From Syngnathus acus (lineage: Eukaryota > Chordata > Actinopteri > Syngnathiformes > Syngnathidae), in NCBI RefSeq assembly GCF_901709675.1, contig NC_051090.1, forward strand, positions 8,819,842 to 8,883,841: DNA of 64,000 nucleotides. Reading direction: 5' to 3'. Made by a program: the position numbers and the translations under genes. The notes under the pieces are model-generated. The model ran no database searches. It was given only the letters and a program-made list of their open reading frames with translations, and was not told where the DNA came from. Shown in pieces: positions 37,201-49,200 of the stretch (positions within the stretch are counted from its first letter, which is position 1; each line of letters begins with the position of its first letter).

Positions 37201-40200
37201 TAATGAAAGGGAGACATTCAATTTCTCACATACCTCAAATGATTCTACCTTGAATCAAAGCTTTCACCCTGCCACTTTTAATTATATTCCGATATGCTCG
37301 GGCTTTTAGTGACCAGCTCTTGTATCACTGCAACAAGAAACACCTCACACTCTGACTTCAGACACAGTATGTCTCTGGAAATGAATGATGTCAAATCATC
37401 CAGAACGACCTTTGTGAGGTCAGAGGTCACAAATGTTGGACCTGAGCGTCTGGCTCACAATTTTCATCCCAAAGGTGTTTGATGGGATTCAGGTCAGAAC
37501 TCTCTAATGAAGTCAGTTACTGCCATTGACAACAAAATATGCCAAATATGCACGATAACTGTGACAGGGGTAAGATAAAGGAAGACCCATTGATAAAGGT
37601 TTAGAACAAAAACACAGAAATTACTCTAATGAGAGAGGATCAATATGTTCAGGCTAATTAGCACAGCAAAATCATGTGCATTAATTATCTTCATGGAAAA
37701 ATATCCTTAGCTATAGGGACGAAGCTATTTGTTGCGAGTAGCCCACTTAATTATCAGACAACAGTTAAAACCTTTATTGATTCTTTCCTTAAAATACAGC
37801 TCAATTTAATATTCTACAACTGATGGATTCTGGGTAATATGTGAACAACGACTAACCTTTGAGAATTTCATGAAAACAAAAGGGGGCAAAAGGATCTGAG
37901 AATTGAGGCAATAATTATCTACAAAGGTTTACCACAAATTTTCAACAATGTCAACAACACCAAGGTAAAGAATTTGACTGTAATATAGCTCCTCTCTAAA
38001 ATTCTGTGATAAATCTACCCTTCAGATTTTAGCACTAAAAGCATTTGAATTGATCATCACAATCATGTTGACCTTAGCTTGCCTATGACGGGAATAATGC
38101 AAATAAACAATATAAATGCAATTCAACTGTTAAAATAAAAAAAACCTCTCTGTCATTTTTTTATTACTCCCATTTCTGCACTAGCCTTTGCTACTGACAA
38201 ATAAAAGCCTTGACAAACTGTGTACATTCAGAGAAAAAGCAGAAGGTATGATGGAAAACCTTTCAACTTCTCATTACAGGAAAAAAACCCACAGGATTAA
38301 GTTTGTAACTAGAGTTTTTTTTCCTGGTTGCAGTTGTGTTTTCATTCTTATATGTATTTTTCTAATGGAATGTAAGAAATGGAGGATGAAATTGAGGTTA
38401 TGCTAATTTGGTTAGAGTGAGAACTACCACCACGTTTAAATATTTTTTTCATCTTCATTAGGTTTTCACTTTACTTTAGATGATAATAATAATAATAATA
38501 ATAATGTTCACTATGATTCATGTGTGGGTTATTGTAAGCTTGTAACATCTTTGCTATTGTGTCACTTGGTGTGTACCTGTAGAGAATTGAGAAGGATGAA
38601 GATGTAGGCCATGACAATGGAGAAAGGCACAAGGACACCACACAGCCACGTCAATCCAAGAATGGGCAGCAGAACCAAAACTGCTTTAACAGCAGCCCTG
38701 TGACCATATGACAATAATGTTAAGCATACAGTACCCATGCATGGTTTTAACACACACAAATGATAGAGGCTAAACATGATGGCAAACCATCCTGGGTTAA
38801 TATTCAAATCATTCCTTATGGACATTGGCACTTTTCTAACTTTTTCTTCTTAGCAGTTTTTGGGAGGATATTTGTCCTTGTCGTTGTCTAACCTTGGATG
38901 ACTAGCAGTGGCTGTGTGGCTGGGAAGACCCACAGGGTGACAACTTCCCACCTTAAATCTCATTTAATTCTATTTAGAGTGGAATTAGCTTCCCACTCAG
39001 GTGACTGCCAAACCACACCAGCTGTGAATGTGTGTGTTCAAATTGTGACAGGGATGGCGGCAGGCCCTAGCTTATTCATTGGAGGAATTTGTTTAAGTTT
39101 CCGAGATGGCTGCCACCCAGGGGTGCCAAATGGTTCAAGGACAGCTTTGAAAATGTGTATAGTGTGCCTACTGTGAGGCCTGGTGGGCTGAGGTTGAGAA
39201 AAAAAAATACACACTTTGACATAACTTTCACCAATAGAATCATTTACAAGACTTCTGGTCGGAAATCTACTGGATCACATGTGGGAGAGATTCACGCAGA
39301 TTAGTTCATACTAGTTTGACCAGAAACACAGCTGTGATGTTTCTGCATGGCAACGTAAAGTACAAAAAAGACAAATCAGCCCAAAATTTTTTACACGCGT
39401 ATTTACAGTGAAAATGGAAAGCCCAAGCTAATTATTTTCATATTGCAATGGTTTACGTGATTGGCTAGTTTATTTGATTAGACATTTGAGTCGGAATTGA
39501 TTTTTGGCCAGACTTCAAATGACCAACTACTGTAAATTTAGAATTATAGATATTGTAGAAAGACAGACTTGTAACACTTCCTCATCTTAATATTTTCTTT
39601 ATCATGTTATAATTAATATTTATTGATGAAATTTGGAAGATGTTGCAAAAAAATACACACTGAGTTTTCAGAGTACGTTTGAAAAAATACTAATTTAGAC
39701 AATTGTCTTTTTAAAGGTTATTTTAGTTTTTAACAAATGTTTCTGAAGTTTAAATAAATCATACAATTAAATATATTCCAGCCTGTTTCCTCATTGAAAT
39801 TGCAGAAATCATACATAACTTCAACTATAAGTGGATCTTTTTTCTCAATCCCATTCCTAATTTGCTAGTCAAAATGGGTGGAAAAAAGCAGAATTGCATT
39901 ATAAACATTAATTTATAACAGAGCCAAATCATTTAAAAAGTCAAACTGTATACACGATTATATTAGCATAATATGTTATCTAATTGTCAATACAGAAAAA
40001 GACAATTTGTCTGAATTAATTCATGTGTCTGATCAAAAGTAAAAGACCCTAAAACATTCAGGGACAGAGAGCTTGAAAGCATTTGAAGTGGCTGAAAACT
40101 GATGAATATTTTATAGACAACACTAATATAATCAATTCAAAATGTATTTCTATCTTACTTGATGAATGAGCCTCACTATTTTACAAATGACAAATCCTTT

Positions 40201-43200
40201 TCTCTGGTGCCTTCAGAAGACAGCCGCCCGTTCCAAGGCCTGTCGCAATGTTGAAAAAGATTTAAAAAGAGGACAAATAGCGCCCCCTCATGGCCAGTAC
40301 CTAACTTGCTCGTAGGTTTGTTCCAGAGGACTGGCACCCATCGCCAACATAATGGAGCGCCTCTTGGCTGTGGAGATAGTGATGACCACCACCCTAGTGA
40401 GTACCATGACATTCACCTGTAATAAAATATAAAATATAAAAAAAAAAATAAAATAAAAAAAACATTCACAATACTTATTATGAAAACAAATCAGGGGGAC
40501 AGATAATTTGAATTATTTTTTTCAACTAACTTACACACAAACAAGAAATTACTGTACCTACTAAGCAAACAAAACAAAAAAAAACTGAAAAAGATGGATT
40601 AAGAAGTTTATAACGGAATTATTTTGAATCTCTTGGTTGCAGTGCAGTTTTCAGGCATACAATGGGTGAATGTTACTTGCACGTGGCATCGGTTATGTCA
40701 GCAATGAACAAAATACATTATACTGTAAATCGAGGGATGGCTCGGGTGTAATTTGCTGACCATGATGATGAAGATGACAGGCCCAGCAAAGCCCCATATG
40801 ACACCGTTCTGGACACTGAGCCAACAATAGCCATCCGCCAAGTATTTGCCTGAGGCCGAAGCCAATGTGATGGTGACTATAAGCACTGGCAGACCTAAAA
40901 GAAGGATGAGAAGTAAAAAAAATAATAACATAAATAAATAGAACAAATGTAGGCAAAATGCAAGATAAATAATGTCACAGTACAATTTTAATGGAAATAC
41001 TATTTTGCTATTTCAGATTGGACGTTCATAATGTAATAGAATTGAAAGTATCCCAAGATAAAATCACTGTACCCCAGCCGATGAGATAATAATACTTCAT
41101 GTGTCTTTCTTCACTGAGGTTGACAGCAACCACCTTGCTCCAAAGCAGCAGACCCTCAACCAACATCCAGCTGAAGGCAGCCATAAAGAAGAGGTGGAGC
41201 AATGCTGCCACAAGTGTACACGCAACCTACGAGCACAGCAAAGCAGATACAAAATTATGCTTTCTGTTTCAGCTGCTCGGTAATACGCTTGAATGATCCA
41301 AAGTAAATGTACCTTGAGTAAATATACCTTTAGAGACACTGCTGTCACTACATTTACTGAATTTATATGCATATGCACACACAGGACAGTTCTTCCTACT
41401 GTTATAATAGCACAGTGATTTTTTTTTTTTTAATCAGCAAATTTCAGTTATTTAGTTTTGGGAGAATCCCCAAATGTCACTACAGTACATAGACTTGGAT
41501 TACTTGGCCAGACAAAATAGTAAAAATACACCCAAGACATTTCATTAAATATGAACTGACTAAAATACCTAATTAAAATCGACAGGAGACACACTTAATG
41601 ACTGCTTGGGATATTTTGTACATTTCAAACCATTTATTGAATAGTCCAAAAAGCAACCCCAAGAGGTACAGCTGACCCGGACATGACCTAGGGTCAAATG
41701 ATCAACTACTGACCCGTGACTGACCATTGGGTGAATATAGGACATTAGAGTTTTGTATCACATTATGTGTTAGCAGTTTAATAACACATTTAGCAAATTA
41801 TAATCATGATTATCATACCGAATAAGAATCATTTCAATTGAACAATCAGTATAGTATATTGTGAGTAAAACTTCAACTTGATTTAAGAGGTCATTATCAC
41901 TAATTGATCACCATCACTAATTACTGTCTTGTCACCCAATTCAACGAGTTTGTACTGCACCTTGTTGTGAATGGCCGAGCCACTGCAGAGCAGAATCACT
42001 TGAGCACAGATCAGCGCAATGAACAAGTTCTTATGGATGGATGTCCTATCAGATCGAGGTATGCTAGTGGAAAACGAGTGAAAAAATGATTAGAAGTTTG
42101 TGAAGCTTTCACAAAAGACTGTCAATAGAAACAAAAAAATGAAATAGATCATTGAATTAAATTATCGATAACTAAATAAGACACTCAAGTATTGTTTAAT
42201 GCTTTTATGCATATCACATGTACAAGGCAAGCTGACACTCAGTAGACTACAGTAAATAAATGTTGATAGCAGCTCCTTCATGGCCTATTGCGATCCCTCT
42301 GTGACCAGCTAATTACCAGCAGCAAAATGCTACCATAAACCTTTGGAGTGAACTCACGTGCACACAACCGTAATTAGAAGATTAGCACCAGTCAATATTC
42401 TAAACGGCCACAGAAGAAAAGCAATGCCTGCTACCGCAACGATGATCATATAGTGATCTTTTTGGTGTATTGGTGGGACATCAAAACCATTTAAGAGAAC
42501 AGTTGAATACTGCTTTCATTAACCGAGAAGCAAGTAATTTTGCGGATGAGCAAGACAGCATTAGGAAATACTCACTCCAACACAGTGAACAGCATCAATG
42601 TCACCACCAGAGCACATAAAGATGCTCCTGAGCCAATGAAGGTCAGCTTGGTCAAAACAAGCTCTTCCTCAGGGGTCCACTGGGACGATGGGTGAAAAAA
42701 GAAGAGTGGAGAATATTGTTAGCTAGGGCTTACTAAACATGTGCCTTTCAATACAAAAAAACCTGGCAAATACAAAAAAGTATGTTTTAAAACTAGAAGA
42801 TCACTGTGATTGTCACCTGTTGGATAAAAACGAACTCCAGATTGTTGTTTTTTTGCACAGTATTAATGTACCGTTATCACTTTCGGCATGCTTTACTTGC
42901 CAGATTCTGAGTACATTTTAAAATTAATTTTGTGTTTAATACTGCACATGCCAAATGACTCACCTTTGGATTCAAGTAATTCATCAATACTGCAAAGTTT
43001 GTGGTATGGTTGCATAGACAGGAAGTAACGCCAGAGCCAGCAAAGATGACACTGCAGCCATCACTGGACCAACCACTGGTATGATTATTCCTATGACACA
43101 CCACAAAGAAATGCACAAGAACACAATCACTAACTACGTGATTAAATGACGCAATTGTATTCATTGTTTTGCTGATGAAACCTACATCAGGCTGAAATTC

Positions 43201-46200
43201 CAGAAGGCACAGACTGGAGAAGATCTCTGCACATAGTCCATCTGGAAACAGAAACAAATTCAACACTACATTTTGGTGATAATATTTATTGAATTTACTT
43301 GCAATGCAATAGCATGTGAACTAATTGCAATTTTATGACAACTCTAGTGTCGTGCTCATAAGACCACAAGCATTGTATGAACTCAAAGTGATATAGTATC
43401 TCCTTTGTGATACGTAAAGTATGCAAGTCGGTTGTCATTAGGAATGGACATTCGAGTACATTTAATTAATCAACTATGGTGATTGTGACCATTGATTATT
43501 TGTTATTTTGTTACAATTATTTTACTGAGATTGGAGAATCTCACTACTGTTTCAACACCAATGTTGTACTGAGCATAATGGTTGGCAAAAGTCTTCATGG
43601 GTGTAGCTCAACATCCCATAGCCAAGATTACATCACCCGCATTTGTATGTGCAAACTGTTTGCAGCCAAGTAGTGCACTGCATTTTGATTTAATTGCGAG
43701 ATCACACAGCAATCACTTCGACACAGCCAGTCAAATTCTTAAAAAGATTAATAAGTAAATAGTCATTCCTATTTCTAGTTGCAATTCATTCCGCTGTATA
43801 TACAAGCAACATATCTGGATATATCCCTGGCCCTATCAGATGAGCATGTTCAATCTTCAATGTTGAACAAGACATTTTCACTGAAGCGCAATATAAGGAT
43901 TATTACTCAAGCTTGCTTACCCCATGTGATGACGATAACGTGTACTTGACAGCAACAGGGATTGTTTGGGCCTTTGAAGCATCGCGGAGGGTGGCTGATA
44001 TCACAGCAGAAGCCAGGTGACCTGAGACAAATCTGAAGAGACACATCCTCAGTAAATGTCAGTTAAAAAGGAGGGACAAATCTTTACATTTCCTCCAACA
44101 CGATTGACTTTTCAGAATATAAGATCATTAAATGTCCAACCTTTTCACTTGATCATGCCGACTCAGAACAGGCTCTGCAGCACCAGATAAAATCTCATTC
44201 AAATGGCTGTAGTGAGTGTGAATAAACATCACATCCTTATGTCCTAAAATCAGAAAAGAAATTGTGCCGGTAAAAATAATGTGGAGCAAAGTGCAGCAAG
44301 ATTTTGTCTATTTTTGTTACCAAGTTTCTGAATTCTCTGTAACTCTGAGTCTGGGATTAGCAGCTCATCCTGAGCAGTTCCCCTCATTGCGCTGGAGCTG
44401 ATGTCAAATGGTTTAAATGATTGACAGCAGCTTATTTCAGTCAGTTCATGGCTCCTTATGAGTATGTCTACTCACAAAAACAGCAGAAGCCACGGCGCAA
44501 AGAAAAACACAAAAAGCACATTTAATGTAAAACAAAAACCGGAATGATAGATGTTATTAATTAAGTAGACCAGTGAAAAATTACGCTTTCTGATATTTGT
44601 AACCCTCCAGAGAAATTACTAAAACCAATAACATATGTGGTACTACTAGTATTAAATGTAGGCATATCACAATATGTTATGGTATATATTAAGACGTTTT
44701 AGACATTACCTATGTTCTTGGTAGAAAGTGAGAAACTTTTTCCTTCAGCAGATAGTATGTCTGCCAGAGTTTCAGAAAGACTGTCAATACTATTGACGAT
44801 TGTAAAAGGTCCCATGTTGATCTGTTGAAGAAAATCAGATAAAAAAACAAACAAACATTTCAATTATACATCATGCCAGGAATTTTGGCTTGTTAAAAAC
44901 GACATAAGAGAAAAGAAAATAATTCAAGGTGTATCTTCATCAAAAGGATGCTTTTGTCAATCCTCACCCCGCCATCGGTTAAACCAATCCATTGTTGAGC
45001 CACATGAGGCTCTAGGATCAGACTCGACATCTTTACGTAATCTTTAGCAATGGACGTCATGGCCTCTGCAGCATTAGTGCCGGTTGCATGGCTAATAGCC
45101 AGTGCAGACAAGCCCATCTCCATCCTTTCAGACACATAGTGGATATCATTGGACGTGAGGACATTGGGACCACCAGCCTCAATTTTGTGCAGGACAGCCC
45201 GGGCCAGCTGATGCAGTGAATTTATCTCTCTGTCCCAGGAAGGAATCTGCTCATTTAACATCCAAAAGAGATGATAGATAAATATCAGTTTGCGCTATCA
45301 TGTAGTGTTATATTCCTACAATGATACATTTTTGCCTTAAAACGTAACATTTACAAACATAAAAAAGGACACTGAGAAAGTTTAACTTACAGGACCGGGT
45401 AAAGGATACTGGTTCGATATGCTGAACAATGGGATCTTTGGGGAATGAGGATCATCCTGATCTTCTATAACTAACAAAATGGAATTGCATTCATAAAAGC
45501 AAGTTAATAAAAAACAATTATTACACACAAAATATTAACAATCTTAAACAGTGGTTTTCAAAGTGTTTTGCACACCTCCCCAGGAGGTCACCAGAGAATA
45601 GAAAATAATTAAACTTGCTATGCTACTGTAAGCTACTGTGGCCACTATTTTTGTGCCAAACACAAATTTGGCCCAAACCTCTGTCTGACTATGCACATGG
45701 GTGGAGTTTACTTTCTTTTGGTATTTTGGTAGACAGGCGCAGGTCCAAAAGGGCATCAGTAGAGCTCAAGCTCTGTCGACCTGCGCCTCAATCAAATCCA
45801 GTAAAATCGCATCACCAGTGCCACAACTTACACCTGCTTTGAGCTTGTCTAAATTCTAGTCTATTTTCAGTCAACAAATTGTCAGGGAGAGTATGATAGA
45901 AAACAGCCCACAGCGAGGTGCAACTCAAATTCTGAAACTGAAAACTCAAGGTGCACCTGTTGACAAAAATAGGCCCCTTCAAGTTAAAAATTGATTTTTA
46001 CTCTTTTCCGTTTGAGAAGGGGAGAGACAGAGTCTAACATTGTCACAATACACTTTGTCAAAGGCACCTTTCTTGTACTGGCAGATGGCTCCTCGATAAG
46101 TGTCACAGTCGTCGTGGGCCAAACTCCCTGTAACAGGATCAAAAATGTCGCACACTCCGTCAGGCTGGGGGGGTTGGACAAACTGTAGGGAAAATGTCCG

Positions 46201-49200
46201 ATTCTCTGAGGAATCGCCAGCCAAGATAGAGTCCAAAAAGACAGATATGTTACCTAGATGAATAAAAACGGAGGGTTAAAAAAAAAAGGAAACTAATGTA
46301 GCCATGATGATAGACAACAACACTGTTTAACTTTGGACAACGTTTCTTCTTGAACATTTCCACATTACCGTATTTTCCGGACTATAAGGTGCACCTAAAA
46401 ACCTAACATTTTCCCAAAAGCCGACAGTGCGCCTTATAGTCCGGTGTGCCTTATATATGGACCAAATTCCTAAATTTAACCTGGCCCGAAGCATTGTGTC
46501 ATGAAATAAATCATAAGTGGCCCGCTGAAGACTATGAATCATGAATCAAAAAGACAATGGATCATTATTTTGTGATTATAAAGTAATTTGTTGCGTCTGA
46601 AGTTGAAGTAAAAAAGGTAAAATGGTGCACCTTATAGTCCGGTGCGCCTTATATAAGGACAAAGTTTTAAAACGGGCCATTCATTGAAGGTGCACCTTAT
46701 AGTCCGGCGCGCCTTATAGTCCGGAAAATACGGTACTTCGTAACCTACATTATTCAATCGCCTACCCATGTTCTACAGCAGCAAAAGAATTAAAATGAAA
46801 AAAAAATCCACAAATCACTAAAACTGTTTGTTCCTGGGCAGCAAGTTCTTTAATGAGTATAAATGTGTTGTCTTTTCCGTGTGTTCAACCTACTGGGAAG
46901 TGAATTTTGGACACTCAATGCTCATAGGGGACTATGAAGTCAGAATGGGACAGAGTTTGCTGTTATGGGTGGATTACACGTGACGTGAGTCACAAAACAT
47001 TTACAACAACTGTAAGGAGCTGAAATTGAGTAAAGCAGGGGAAACGGGCTTGAGAGGGATTCTGTCAGACCACAAACCCCATTAAACATTAATAATGAGC
47101 ATGTGTGATTTTATTAACATGTTGAAGTTGGCTAAAGTGGGGAAGAACTCTCTTTCAAACTGAATTCTTTGTGTTGTTGATGCTGCAAATAAAAAGTAGT
47201 TACTTTATAGTTCTCATTTTTCCGGTACAATCTGAAGTAAATACTACTATCACTGCATTACAATTCAGTTGCTTTCTTTTGTTCTGTACTGGCAATGAAA
47301 CAAGTTTTGCTAGCCATCTGGAGCACAGTTTTGGATGTCATTAGATAAGAAAAGCTCATTCACGTTTGAAAGTTTAAGATTTGATCCTCTTGTGTTTTCA
47401 AACAAATGTTAGTCATGTCATTTTCTACATTCTAAGAATGAATTTTAAAGAGAATTTGTTTGAGGCACATACTTTGTGTGAAAGTGTGTGTGTGTGTGTG
47501 GGGGGAGTCATTTTTCAATATTTTGATTGAGATTCTGTTGTTTGGTTCCCCAAATACACACACACATTTCCAAATGGGTGGATTCCCCACATAAATGCTT
47601 CTCAGATTTTTGGCAAACGTGCAAGTCCGGACGTGTGCATCCCAGAATGACTTTCGACTAGCCTCTATGTGATTGTTTTTCTGCACAGCAACCATACCCG
47701 CCCTGAATACCAGTGCAGCAATGATACCGTGCCAAACCATGTGCATGCAGTAGATTTGTGTCTGTTCTTGATGAGATCGTCTTTAAATGAATGTGGTAGC
47801 CTTTCAATTTTTCCCCCATTATGATGATGATGAAAGCTGGCCAAATTACCTATTATATGGGCTCCTGCTACACAGCTTTGTAAGAGAGGACTCTATTTCC
47901 ATGGATGCCCAGTTCCACTTGAAAATCAGCCCAGATATGTTGGGTGGACACAACTTTTCCATAAAACTTTCACTTCTTTTCAGTACTTGATCCCATATGT
48001 GAATCTCAGTGATGCTTCCTGAGAATGACTCATACTCCTCAAATGAGCCCCCAAAGGTGTCCTGCTCCTGACCGATAATAAAAAGGCCATCTGGCCCAAT
48101 GCTGTCAGAAATGTTCAAGACATTCCCAATGTAGATTGTATGGCCATCAGCGAATAATGTCTAGCGTCCACCGTTCTGTTTCCAAGAAACGCAAATTCAG
48201 TGCCAGGATCCGTCGGGGATGAAGACTTCTTGGTAAGCACCATGAATACCATGTACTAGCAGAGCCAGCTGTGCAGGGTTTCCTTGGATAAGGTTTGCAC
48301 AAAGCTGGAAATCATTAATATATGACTGGGTGGAATAAGAAACGGCGCTGGAAATTGCAAAGCAGTTAGGGTCTGAAAACTTGTGAAGAGGATGGACAAT
48401 CTTCCGGTTTGAGTGCTCGCTGAGCCCCAGAACCAAAGTTTCACCTGAATTTTTTTCCCCCGACCATACACAAAACAGAAACACTACTATAAAACCAAGC
48501 AGGCTTGCATAACACTTGTTAACGTAAAAAAGAAATATCGTAAAAGCTAATGCAGACTAAAGTGTAGTAGCTAGAATACAGTAAAGTGGAACCTTTAAAG
48601 TCAAACACAATCCAACCCGGGTCGATTTCAAAACCCTTACCTTAAATGAGAAATAATCCATTCCTCAGTCTACCTGTCATCATCATAAAACTGCGAATGA
48701 AATATCATTGACACTGAAGCGCAAAAATAAGATATTTTAATGTCCAAACCATTTTTTAAAACTCAGTCTTGCAAACATATATTCCTGATTTCGTACAACT
48801 TTACATTTTTAAGCCTCTCTCTGCAAATGCTCCCCTTTGGAATAGATCGTACAAAACGCCAAAGAAAAGCGAAACTTATGTCTCATGATGTCATGCAAAA
48901 GGACAGCTCAGGAATAGATATGTAAGTAGTGAACTTACTTTGCAGATGAGTAGTGAATTTCTTGGCAATCCACACAGCTTCAGAGATGTTTATGGACTTC
49001 AAATAGTTATTTATCTCTTGTTTCTCATCTGGACTGGAGACACCCGCTAAGGCCCCAGAGCGCTGGTAACACAGTTCGTCTGCACTGCCCCATTGCAAAT
49101 CATCGGGTATGTATTCATACAATGTCTCCTCATATATAAGGGCTCTGCTTTCCAGTAAAAGAGCTGTTAAAACAGAAAACTTCCATTATTATTGACAACA

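Larger units (their letters stand above)
22234..38576 (-). other. 16.3-kb intron of adgrd2 splitting helix 7
   Basis: This intron separates NSLQ from GLFIFLIY within the last transmembrane helix. It holds, in order, a damaged type 2 MITE (23153), a 67-base hairpin (24137), a Tc1-type MITE (25762), a hAT element with a nested MITE (31247), a long-terminal-repeat MITE (33751) and an L2-type LINE fragment (33937). The remainder is AT-rich DNA in which I see no exons. The 200-codon minus-strand frame at 22508-23110 begins with TTG, not ATG, and matches no family I know. Confidence 0.75.

Noticed and set aside
47432-47746. 104-codon frame considered as an extra adgrd2 exon between the pentraxin and second lectin exons
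   Set aside because: No acceptor and donor give compatible phases, and part of the frame is TG-repeat sequence. It is not needed, as flanking exons join in phase without it.
47850-48444. A frameshift or an intron edge as explanation for the stop after GSWH
   Set aside because: The family sequence (ICVSW, then FADGHTIYIGN) continues in the same frame after both stops, and there is no GT-AG pair to remove them without deleting core strands.
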